Source: Betaproteobacteria bacterium
GTDB taxonomy: Bacteria; Pseudomonadota; Gammaproteobacteria; Burkholderiales; SG8-41
Length of the DNA: 20,945 nt
NCBI GenBank assembly: GCA_025353085.1
Contig: JANXRI010000265.1
Location: 1-20,945 of the forward strand
Reading direction: 5' to 3'
Shown here: in pieces, positions 15,067 through 20,945 of the stretch
How positions within the stretch are numbered: position 1 is the first letter of the stretch
How the letters are laid out: each line of letters begins with the position of its first letter
Program-made: the position numbers and the translations under genes
The notes under the pieces: generated by a model
What the model was told of the DNA's origin: nothing
The model's database searches: none
Seen by the model: only the letters and a program-made list of their open reading frames with translations

Positions 15067-16053
15067 ATGAGCAAGAATAATTGTCCGGCGATAGTCGTCT
15101 GGTTGGGAACTGCAATGACGGTTGCGGCGTGCACGGCGATCGCAGCGCCGGCAAATTTTCCGAACAAGCCGGTACGGTTCATCGCCGCCAACTCGGCAGG
15201 CGGTGGACTCGATATCGTCGCGCGCGCTATTTCGCCCAAGCTTGCTGCGGTGTTCGGTTACCAGGTGGTCGTTGACAACCGAGCGGGCGCTGCAGGCAGC
15301 CTCGCTTCGGAAATCACGGCGCACGCGCCGCCTGACGGACACACGATCATGGTCGGCTCCCTGGGCGGACTTGCCGTGAACACGAATCTCTATAAAGGGT
15401 TGAGTTATCATCCGCTGCGCGACCTTGCAGCCATCACCTTCGCGACTTCGCAAAGCAATGTGCTCGTCGTCAATCCATCGGTGCCCGTTAAAAGCGTACA
15501 GGAACTGATCGCACTGGCGCGCGCGCAGCCGGGCAAGCTCACCTATGGCTCATCGGGCGCCGGCAACGCCGGCCATCTCGCCGCCGAATTATTTAAAATC
15601 ATGACCAGGACCGACATGGTGCACGTGCCCTATAAAGGCGGCGCACCCGCTATGATCGACCTGATTGCAGGACAGGTACAGCTCGTGTTCTCATCGGCGC
15701 CGACGGCCGTGCCGCAGGTGAAAGCCGGCAAGATACGCGGGCTTGCGGTCACGACCATCCGGCGTTCCGCCGTATTGCCGGATTTGCCGACGATCGCCGA
15801 ATCCGGGCTGCCCGGCTATGAAGCCGACAACTGGTACGGCGTTGTGACGACGGCCGGCACGCCGCGTCCCATCATCGATTATCTGAACGCTGAAATCGTC
15901 CGCGCGATACAGACGCCTGAAGTCAAGCAACTGCTGTTCGGGCAAGGCCTTGAGGTCCGCACCAGCACGCCGGCCGAATTTGCCGCTTACATGAAATCCG
16001 AATTCGACAAATGGGCCAAGGTCATCAAGGACGCCGGAATTACGGCGTATTGA
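15067..16053 (+). CDS. Bug (TctC-type) periplasmic solute-binding protein
   Basis: A 328-residue protein. Signal peptide about residues 1-32 with a hydrophobic core (AIVVWLGTAMTVAACTAIA), then NFPNKPVRFIAANSAGGGLD. The usual VPFPPGGG motif is replaced by AANSAGGG, so this copy has diverged in the first ligand loop. VVVDNRAGAAGSLA, PPDGHTIMVGS, YGSSGAGNAGHLAAELFK, MVHVPYKGGAPAMIDLIAGQ and FDKWAKVIKDAGITAY follow. VAAC within the signal peptide could be a lipobox. GAGGAG precedes the ATG by about 7 bases. The stop overlaps the next start (TGATG at 16051-16055). Confidence 0.94.
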   Translation: MSKNNCPAIVVWLGTAMTVAACTAIAAPANFPNKPVRFIAANSAGGGLDIVARAISPKLAAVFGYQVVVDNRAGAAGSLASEITAHAPPDGHTIMVGSLGGLAVNTNLYKGLSYHPLRDLAAITFATSQSNVLVVNPSVPVKSVQELIALARAQPGKLTYGSSGAGNAGHLAAELFKIMTRTDMVHVPYKGGAPAMIDLIAGQVQLVFSSAPTAVPQVKAGKIRGLAVTTIRRSAVLPDLPTIAESGLPGYEADNWYGVVTTAGTPRPIIDYLNAEIVRAIQTPEVKQLLFGQGLEVRTSTPAEFAAYMKSEFDKWAKVIKDAGITAY

Positions 16054-17021
16054 TGAAGGCGAAACAGGCGGGACGCCTGGCCGCATGCTTGGCGGGCGCG
16101 ATCGCAAGCGGCGTAGTCGCAGCGGCTTATCCCGACAAACCGGTGCGCATGGTGGTGCCTTTTCCGTCAGGCGGCGGTACCGATGTCGTCGCGCGCACAA
16201 TCGCATTGAAACTTGGCGAGCAGTGGAATCAGTCGGTGATCGTCGACAACAGGCCCGGCGCGGCGGCGATGATCGGCACCGAAATTCTCGCGCACGCAGT
16301 GCCTGACGGCTACACGCTCGGCTTCGTATCGATGACGCATACCATCAACGTCAGCCTTTATCGCAAGCTCCCGTACGATCCGATCGCGGATTTCGCGCCG
16401 ATCATTCTCGCGGCCACCGCGCCCAATGTGCTGGTCGTGAATCCGGCGGTGGGGGCGAAGACGGTCGCCGAACTCGTGCGGATTGCCAAGGCGCGGCCGG
16501 GACGGCTCAACTTTCCGTCGTCGGGCAATGGCGGGGTGTCGCATCTATCGGCTGAAATGTTTCGGTATGCGGCGGGTATCGACATTACGCACGTGCCATA
16601 CCGTGGCGCTGGCCCGGCTCTCACCGCCTTACTCGCCGGCGAGATGCAGCTCATGATGGCGACGACGCCGGTTGCATTGCCGCAGATTAGAGCGGGCAGA
16701 CTCATTGCGCTCGCCGTTACCAGCCGCGTGCGTTCGCCGCTCGCGCCGGAACTGTTGACGATTGCGGAATCAGGTTATCCGGGTTTCGAGGCCGATACGT
16801 GGTACGGCATGCTGGCGCCGGCGCGGGTGCCGGCGCCGCTCGTGACTCAGCTTAATGGCGCAGTCGTAAAAATGCTGGCGCAGCCCGACTTCAAGGAGCG
16901 CCTCGCTCGGGAAGGCGCGCAGCCCGCGGGTGGAACGCCGGCGGAGTTCGCAGCATTTATCAAGTTGGAAACGGATAAGTGGGCCAAAATCGTGCGCATG
17001 GCCAAGGTTCGGGTCGAGTAA
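16053..17021 (+). CDS. Bug (TctC-type) periplasmic solute-binding protein
   Basis: A 322-residue protein, translationally coupled to the previous Bug gene through a one-base TGATG overlap. Signal peptide MKAKQAGRLAACLAGAIASG with cleavage near VVAA, then AYPDKPVRMVVPFPSGGGTD, IVDNRPGAAAMIG, VPDGYTLGFVS, PYDPIADFAPIIL, FPSSGNGGVSHLSAEMFR, ITHVPYRGAGPALTALLAGE and the C-terminal ETDKWAKIVRMAKVRVE. All landmarks of the family are intact. Three adjacent but clearly diverged binding proteins suggest different ligands sharing one regulation, not recent copies. The ligand is unknown. Confidence 0.94.
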   Translation: MKAKQAGRLAACLAGAIASGVVAAAYPDKPVRMVVPFPSGGGTDVVARTIALKLGEQWNQSVIVDNRPGAAAMIGTEILAHAVPDGYTLGFVSMTHTINVSLYRKLPYDPIADFAPIILAATAPNVLVVNPAVGAKTVAELVRIAKARPGRLNFPSSGNGGVSHLSAEMFRYAAGIDITHVPYRGAGPALTALLAGEMQLMMATTPVALPQIRAGRLIALAVTSRVRSPLAPELLTIAESGYPGFEADTWYGMLAPARVPAPLVTQLNGAVVKMLAQPDFKERLAREGAQPAGGTPAEFAAFIKLETDKWAKIVRMAKVRVE

Positions 17022-17188
17022 AAAATCTTTACCACCGAGAACACGGATAAAAGATTCGTCTTTTTAGTCAGTGAACCCGGCGCTCTCTGCGGCATACTCT
17101 TCCAGCTTTAGTCAGCGTTAATGTGGGTGAATTTATGTGCATTTATGTGCGTTCATAAGCGGCTGAATTTTTTGCGGGTGTTTTAACC
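17022..17188. repeat. intergenic dispersed-repeat-like segment before the asparaginase gene
   Basis: The stretch contains ACCACCGAGAACACGGATAA right after the Bug stop and a perfect tandem pair of ATTTATGTGC at 17131-17150. From memory, similar CCACCGAGAACACGGA and TTTATGTGCATTTATGTG sequences recur as intergenic repeats in many environmental genomes. TTTAGTCAG also occurs twice (17063-17071, 17107-17115). I see no gene in it. Confidence 0.45.
17049..17065 (+). terminator. A/T-rich hairpin with TTCG loop, weak terminator candidate
   Basis: AAAAGA, loop TTCG, TCTTTT form a 6-bp stem followed by one more T, 28 bases after the last Bug stop. The stem is AT-rich, so it is a weak terminator at best. 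Confidence 0.3.
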
Positions 17189-18190
17189 ATGGGAAAGCGA
17201 CGTGTTTATGTGATCGGCACCGGCGGCAGCATCTCCTGCGTTGGCGATTCCCGGCTCGATTTATTGAATTACAACTATGCAGACCGCCATCTGACGATCG
17301 ACGAGATGGTCGCGCGTATTCCTGAAGCGCATGAGTTCGCGGACATTCGCGCCGAGCAGTTTCTCAACAGTTATGGCGGCGACATCGCACCGCCGCAATG
17401 GCTCGATCTCGCGCGCCGCATCGAGCAGATATTCCACGATGATGCTGAGGCCGCGGGCGTCGTGATCGCGCACGGCACGTCGACGCTGGAAGAGGCGGCT
17501 TATTTTCTTAATCTCGCTGTGAGGTCGTCAAAGCCGGTCGTCATTACGGGTGCAATGCGGCCGTCCACCGGACTTGGCACCGACGCCGACATCAATCTCT
17601 ACGATGCAATCCGGGTGGCCGCAAGTCCTGATGCCGCTGGGAAGGGCGCGCTCGTCGTGCTGAATAATGAAATCCAGGCCGCGCGCGACGTGACGAAAAC
17701 CAACACGTCACGGCTTGAAACGTTCAAGTCGGGTGAGCTTGGATTTCTTGGTTATGCCGATGCGGACGGCAAAGTCGTATTCCTGCGTGCGCCGACGCGA
17801 TCGCATACGGCGTCAAGCGAATTCGACGTCGATAGCATCACGGCATTGCCGCGCGTCGATATCGCCTGCGCTTATTCGGGCGTCGATGGCAGCGCGGTCA
17901 AAGCACTGGTCGACACGGGTTGCGCGGGCATCGTCAGCGCGGGTCTTGGCAGCGGCAGCGCGCCGCGTGCTTTTCTCGATGCGTTATGTGAGGCTCAGCG
18001 ACGCAGTGTGTGCATTGTCATGGCAAGCCAGGTCGGCAGCGGCCGGGTAATGGCCAAGCGGTCGTTTACGGAAAAGGGTTTTGTCGTGGCCGATAATCTC
18101 GCGCCGAAGAAAGCGCGCATTCTGCTGATGCTGGCGCTCGCGCAGACGCGTGATGTCGGTGAAATTCAGCGGATATTTCTTACGTACTGA
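17189..18190 (+). CDS. asparaginase/glutaminase-family protein with altered active site
   Basis: A 333-residue protein with the bacterial L-asparaginase (type I/II) fold pattern: VIGTGGSIS at the N-terminus, GVVIAHGTSTLEEAAYFLNL at about 90-109, KPVVITGAMRPSTGLGTDADINLYDAI, VVLNNEIQAARDVTKTNT with the conserved Lys, and AYSGVDGSAVKAL. The usual nucleophile Thr of TGGT is Ser14, and the catalytic Thr-Asp pair of HGTDT is Thr97-Ser98. Family enzymes hydrolyse asparagine or glutamine to the acid and ammonia through Thr12/Thr89/Asp90/Lys162 (E. coli numbering). The changes suggest a different amide substrate or weak activity. No signal peptide is seen, so it is probably cytoplasmic. The Shine-Dalgarno is poor. 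It lies downstream of the Bug cluster. Confidence 0.88.
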   Translation: MGKRRVYVIGTGGSISCVGDSRLDLLNYNYADRHLTIDEMVARIPEAHEFADIRAEQFLNSYGGDIAPPQWLDLARRIEQIFHDDAEAAGVVIAHGTSTLEEAAYFLNLAVRSSKPVVITGAMRPSTGLGTDADINLYDAIRVAASPDAAGKGALVVLNNEIQAARDVTKTNTSRLETFKSGELGFLGYADADGKVVFLRAPTRSHTASSEFDVDSITALPRVDIACAYSGVDGSAVKALVDTGCAGIVSAGLGSGSAPRAFLDALCEAQRRSVCIVMASQVGSGRVMAKRSFTEKGFVVADNLAPKKARILLMLALAQTRDVGEIQRIFLTY

Positions 18191-18228
18191 CGAATTGCGC
18201 CGTTGTAGCTATCGCATGAGCCCGTGAG

Positions 18229-19308
18229 CTAAGAGCGCGGCCCGGTCTCGATTGCCTTGCTGACGCTCAGGCTCTGCCCGCCTGCGGTTGGGCACCACAT
18301 CGATTTTCCGCCGGCGCCGCCCGCTATCAACACGATCAGGTCATTTGCTTCGCACACGACCGGCACCATCGAGCTGTCGTCGTTCTGATCGACGCAATCG
18401 GGAATTTTCGGACCCTTCGATTTGCCGCGGTTCTTGACGAGCCCCCACGGCTGGCGCGCGCGCTCGAATAAATCGTTTTTAACGTCGCGCTTGGTCCAGC
18501 CGGCGGCATTGATGTAGTTTGCATGCTCGGGGCACAGCACGAGCACCGGATGCCCTTGCGAATAAATATTATTGTTGCCAAGGGTCGCCATCGTCGATGC
18601 GAACGTACGCATGATTTCGACGGGGTCGGTTTGCACGTTTTCAGTCGCGCTGTGCGGCGCTTCACAGTTGACTAGCGTGACCACGCTTTCGCCGCGATGG
18701 AACCCACGCTCGACATGCAGCGGTTCCCACGGATTCGCCGCCTCGTATTCGGCGATGCAATACGTGTACTTGCCAGGATGCGCGTGCTGACAGAAGTCGA
18801 CTTCACCGGGGATCGCGCCGCCGAGGTTGACGAGATTCAACCGCAGTCCGCGTCCGATCGTCGCATTGGCGCGCCAGCCGGGGCCGAAGCAGCCCGTGCC
18901 GTAATTGATTTTGAGCGCTTTGACGATCGGGCCGTTCACGATGATCAGCGGGGCGCCTGCGTGGGTGGTAGTCTGCCGATGCGCGAGTCCGTAGCCGGGA
19001 ACGCTGACAGCTTCGATGGCCGCGACAACGACCGGCAGGTATTCGGGCCGGCAGCCAGCCATCACGCAATTGGTAGCTATCTTGGCGAGCGTCGCCCGAC
19101 CCATCGCTGGCGGGATCACTGCGATCAACGCCTCCGGATCGCGCCATGCCATGCCGGTCAGCATTCTGTCGACGCGCTCGCGTGTCGGCGGCACGATTGG
19201 CAGGCCATCGGTCCAGCCCTGCTCGTAAAAGTAATCGTTGATCGCGTCGAACGAATCCGGCACGTCGACGAGTGTCGATACGGCCGGATGCATGAGGGCT
19301 TCGGACAT
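18229..19308 (-). CDS. conserved cysteine-rich protein of unknown function, partner of the UGSC-family selenoprotein
   Basis: A 359-residue protein that I cannot assign a function. Near the N-terminus YEQGWTDGLPIVPPTRERVD is a recognisable conserved block, which I recall from uncharacterised proteins near UGSC-family genes. Ten cysteines are present (81, 86, 140, 173, 184, 215, 259, 305, 319, 339), several in motif-like settings: TNCVMAGCRPEY, NYGTGCFGPGW, DFCQHAHPGKYTYC and GGKSMWCPTAGG. There is no signal peptide or membrane segment. Cysteines with nearby His and Asp would suit redox chemistry or metal binding, but that is inference. It begins 4 bp after the stop of the selenoprotein gene without its own strong Shine-Dalgarno, so the two are probably translated together. 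It converges with the asparaginase gene. Confidence 0.75.
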   Translation of the reverse strand: MSEALMHPAVSTLVDVPDSFDAINDYFYEQGWTDGLPIVPPTRERVDRMLTGMAWRDPEALIAVIPPAMGRATLAKIATNCVMAGCRPEYLPVVVAAIEAVSVPGYGLAHRQTTTHAGAPLIIVNGPIVKALKINYGTGCFGPGWRANATIGRGLRLNLVNLGGAIPGEVDFCQHAHPGKYTYCIAEYEAANPWEPLHVERGFHRGESVVTLVNCEAPHSATENVQTDPVEIMRTFASTMATLGNNNIYSQGHPVLVLCPEHANYINAAGWTKRDVKNDLFERARQPWGLVKNRGKSKGPKIPDCVDQNDDSSMVPVVCEANDLIVLIAGGAGGKSMWCPTAGGQSLSVSKAIETGPRS

Positions 19309-19312
19309 GCGG

Positions 19313-19918
19313 TTACTTTTCGACGGTCGCCGGCGGCAGCGGATATTTGGCCGCGCGAAATTCGGCGTCGAGTTCGGCGGCGGGTGTTGTCAATATGCGC
19401 GCGCATTCCGCCGCGATGTCGATGCCTTTGCGGCTGATGAGTTCGGCGTTTTGATCTCCCACCGGATGCGGAATGATCGCAATCGGCAGGCTTAAATGAC
19501 CGAGCCCGCGGGCAACCACGCGGGCGAGCGGCGCGAACGCAATGCTGCAGACCGTTGCGGTTGGCACGCCGAGTTCTTCGAGTGCGGCTGCGTCACGCGC
19601 AGTCCATGGGGCGGAGGATCCTCAATGCCCGACGCCGGTGATGACTGCGTCGCATGAACGCGCGAGTTCGGCAATGAACGGCGCGCCTTTGGCGGGAAAT
19701 TGCTTGTCCCAGAGCCGCACCTCCTTGACGCCAAGCTCATGCTTGAGTACTGTGCCGATTGCATTGATAACGTCGTCGGAAAATTCTTTGCCGTTATCGA
19801 GTAGCGCGACGCGCGCACCGCGCAGCGACTCGAGACGCGGCGCCAATCGTTTCGGCGGCGAATCGGGTGCGCCGGTTGGATTGCATACTTTGATGCGCGG
19901 CCGGTCGTGTGCGGTCAT
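19313..19918 (-). CDS. UGSC-family selenoprotein candidate, in-frame TGA read as selenocysteine
   Basis: Read through one in-frame TGA (19622-19624) this gene encodes 201 residues. Family-like sequence lies on both sides in one frame: KVCNPTGAP and ARVALLDNGKEFSDDVI before it, GVGH immediately before, then GSSAPWTARDAAALEELGVP and TVCSIAFAPLARVVARGLGH after it. The context Sec-Gly-Ser-Ser at residue 99 matches the UGSC family of (seleno)proteins (Sec or Cys, Gly, Ser, Cys), here with Ser in the fourth place. Other cysteines are 12, 89 and 124. The ATG at 19918 is preferred over 19924 because AGGAG (19925-19929) is six bases from it and none from the other. The function is unknown; a redox role is inferred from Sec. 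A nonsense mutation or sequencing error is the alternative. The Sec machinery genes are not in the window. Confidence 0.8.
19586..19605 (-). promoter_or_regulatory. candidate bacterial SECIS stem-loop
   Basis: On the minus strand, starting 17 bases after the TGA, GG, a bulged A and CUGCG pair with CGCAG and CC around the loop CGUGA. That is a 7-bp stem with one bulge; the loop starts 25 bases after the TGA and has G in its second position. This fits the general bacterial SECIS pattern (short upper stem, small loop with an early G, loop about 16-37 bases after UGA) as I recall it. Short GC hairpins are common in GC-rich DNA, so alone this is moderate support. Confidence 0.5.
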
Positions 19919-19956
19919 GCTCATCTCCTGGCCATAACTCCGTTGAAGTGCTCTGG

Positions 19957-19985
19957 ATTATAGGCAGTGCGCAAAGTGCACGCAA
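19957..19985 (-). promoter_or_regulatory. sigma70-type promoter of the UGSC operon
   Basis: On the minus strand TTGCGT (19985-19980) and TATAAT (19962-19957) are separated by exactly 17 bp. Transcription would start near 19950, about 30 bases before the ATG at 19918, leaving a short leader that contains the AGGAG ribosome binding site. Confidence 0.7.
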
Positions 19986-20033
19986 ACAGGGTCCGCACGC
20001 AATTGACGGCGTGCACTCGACGCCGAGTCGAAT

Positions 20034-20045
20034 TTGATCGATCAA
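20034..20045. promoter_or_regulatory. perfect 12-bp palindrome, possible operator
   Basis: TTGATCGATCAA reads the same on both strands and lies 45 bases before the small secreted-protein gene. Just upstream, ACTCG and CGAGT (20015-20028) also pair. A protein-binding site is possible but unproven. Confidence 0.3.
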
Positions 20046-20090
20046 CATCGCCGGCACTGCGCCGCGCGAAATGTAGAGGAGGTTCTTTAG

Positions 20091-20621
20091 ATGCGCACGA
20101 TAGCAATTGCGGCCGCGTGCCTGACATTGTCGACCGCGGCTTACGCCGCCGACGCCACAAAAAAAATGCATCCAATGACGGCGTCGGCTAAAGCGAACAG
20201 GGTGCTGCCGCTCGAAAAATTCACCTGCCGCACCGGCCCTAACGACGAGCAGGTACGCCTGATCGTCGAGGCGGTAAAAGGTCGTGCGATGGAATTTGCG
20301 TTTTACAGCCGGCTCGGCACCCGCGTGTGCTCGATTCACAGCCGGCGCGGCGACGGCGCCACGCAGTGGGAAGACGCCCAGGGCACGACGGGCAAAGCGC
20401 TGATCAAGTTATTCACCGGGCATGCGCTGGTCGAATATACGACCGGGCATGTGAAGGTCACCTTCAGCGACGTTGACCGCATGCACTACTGCGGCATGTA
20501 CGGAGATCTCAACGGCGTGGTCGAGGTAGTGCAGAAAAAACCCGAGTGCGGAATGCAGGGCCTGTTCGAGGGCGCCGGCAGCTCGACACCCAACGCCCCC
20601 GCAGAGCCGGCGCCGGGCTAG
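20091..20621 (+). CDS. hypothetical secreted protein with four mature cysteines
   Basis: A 176-residue protein that I do not recognise. MRTIAIAAACLTLSTAAYA is a clear Sec signal peptide with cleavage expected after AYA. The mature part has Cys46 (FTCRTG), Cys80 (RVCSIH), Cys134 (MHYCGM) and Cys153 (PECGM), enough for two disulfides, and ends with a Pro/Ala-rich tail. This points to a small disulfide-stabilised periplasmic domain. GAGGAGG stands about 8 bases before the ATG and supports the start strongly. It is transcribed divergently from the UGSC operon with 172 bp between the two starts. Its stop codon overlaps the stop of the convergent CoA-transferase within the tetranucleotide CTAG (20618-20621). 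Confidence 0.85.
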   Translation: MRTIAIAAACLTLSTAAYAADATKKMHPMTASAKANRVLPLEKFTCRTGPNDEQVRLIVEAVKGRAMEFAFYSRLGTRVCSIHSRRGDGATQWEDAQGTTGKALIKLFTGHALVEYTTGHVKVTFSDVDRMHYCGMYGDLNGVVEVVQKKPECGMQGLFEGAGSSTPNAPAEPAPG

Positions 20622-20945
20622 GCTTGGTTGCGATACTTGTCGTAGACGACGCCCTCTGAATGCAGGGCGGCGATCTCGGCATCCTGATAGCCAAGTGTTT
20701 TGAGCACCGCGTCCGAATGCTGGCCCAGCCAGGGCGCGGGCGAGCGTGTTTTGGTGAACTCAACGCTGCTTTTAACCGGCGAGCCCATGTTCTTCATGCG
20801 GCCGATTTTCGGATGATCGATTTCGGTCACCATGTTACGCGCTGCCATATGCGGATCGGCGAGCGCCTGATCGTAGGTGTAGACCGGACCGCCGGGAACC
20901 GCCGCGGCGTCGAGCTTCTCGACCCAGTGCGCGGTTGGCGCGGTC
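20618..20945 (-). CDS. CaiB/BaiF family CoA-transferase (N-terminus beyond the window)
   Basis: The frame is open from the window edge (first full codon at 20944) to a TAG at 20618-20620, giving 108 residues. VPGGPVYTYDQALADPHMAARNMV is the well-known C-terminal block of class III CoA-transferases (typically PxGPVxxxxEAxxDPHxxAR). It continues with IGRMKNMGSPVKSS and HSDAVLKTLGYQDAEIAALHSEGVV, the usual end of the protein. The catalytic Asp lies in the missing part. It is a different gene from the one at 2937-4124, since its C-terminal sequence is clearly different. The substrate is unknown. Confidence 0.92.
   Translation of the reverse strand, partial: TAPTAHWVEKLDAAAVPGGPVYTYDQALADPHMAARNMVTEIDHPKIGRMKNMGSPVKSSVEFTKTRSPAPWLGQHSDAVLKTLGYQDAEIAALHSEGVVYDKYRNQA

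Noticed and set aside
14053..17021. Recent tandem duplication of Bug genes
   Set aside because: The three proteins share motifs but differ throughout, including in ligand-loop sequence, and no long DNA identity is visible between them.
18229..19308. A second selenocysteine in the 359-residue partner protein
   Set aside because: The gene has no in-frame TGA before its normal stop; all candidate redox positions are ordinary Cys codons.
19313..19918. Two separate genes, a 98-residue N-terminal protein and a short C-terminal one starting at a GTG near 19567
   Set aside because: Both halves are in the same frame, separated only by one TGA, and the 18 codons in between are also family-like; a single Sec-containing protein explains it better.
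1..20945. CRISPR arrays, tRNA genes, insertion sequences
   Set aside because: No regularly spaced repeats, cloverleaf sequences with CCA-end features, or transposase-like reading frames were found.

Overview
The window looks like a chromosomal segment of a GC-rich betaproteobacterium of Burkholderiales type. The main reason is the number of periplasmic Bug (TctC-type) solute-binding proteins: seven genes plus one degraded remnant in 21 kb, an expansion typical of Bordetella, Cupriavidus and environmental relatives. No rRNA, tRNA, insertion sequence or CRISPR array was seen. The species cannot be named from the sequence alone.

Layout. (a) 1-425: end of a ferredoxin-like 4Fe-4S protein, followed by a strong hairpin. 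(b) 493-2558, minus strand: a compact operon of two tandem RidA-family genes, a type II haloacid dehalogenase-like HAD hydrolase and a pyridoxamine-phosphate-oxidase-like flavin protein. (c) 2851-10335, plus strand: the tail of a lost Bug gene, a CaiB/BaiF CoA-transferase, Bug, an Ldh2/AllD-type dehydrogenase, a Tat-exported amidohydrolase, then three Bug genes, the last two each broken by a one-base indel. (d) 10565-12562: an AsmA-family protein, convergent with an amidase (12575-13936). (e) 14053-17021: three Bug genes in a row, transcribed divergently from the amidase, with an extended -10 promoter and a perfect 15-bp inverted repeat in the divergent gap; an asparaginase-family gene with altered active-site residues follows. 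(f) 18229-19918, minus strand: a two-gene operon. (g) 20091-20621: a small secreted protein of unknown function. (h) 20618-20945: the C-terminal end of a second CaiB/BaiF CoA-transferase.

The most interesting item is region (f). The upstream gene reads straight through an in-frame TGA at 19622-19624, and the protein is recognisable on both sides of it. The context, His-Sec-Gly-Ser-Ser, matches the UGSC family of (seleno)proteins, in which selenocysteine or cysteine occupies this position. A small stem-loop with G in the second loop position lies at a bacterial-SECIS-like distance after the TGA, and a TTGCGT-N17-TATAAT promoter precedes the gene. Conventional gene calling would split or truncate this gene. 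Its operon partner is a cysteine-rich 359-residue protein with no function I can assign.

How the genes may work together (inference): the region resembles a scavenging and catabolism island for organic acids and amides. Bug proteins would capture carboxylates in the periplasm; amidase, asparaginase-like enzyme, amidohydrolase and HAD enzyme would hydrolyse them; the Ldh2-type enzyme would oxidise 2-hydroxyacids; CaiB enzymes would activate acids as CoA thioesters; and RidA proteins would remove reactive imines. No TctA/TctB membrane subunits are present, so the Bug proteins must work with transporters elsewhere or act as sensors.
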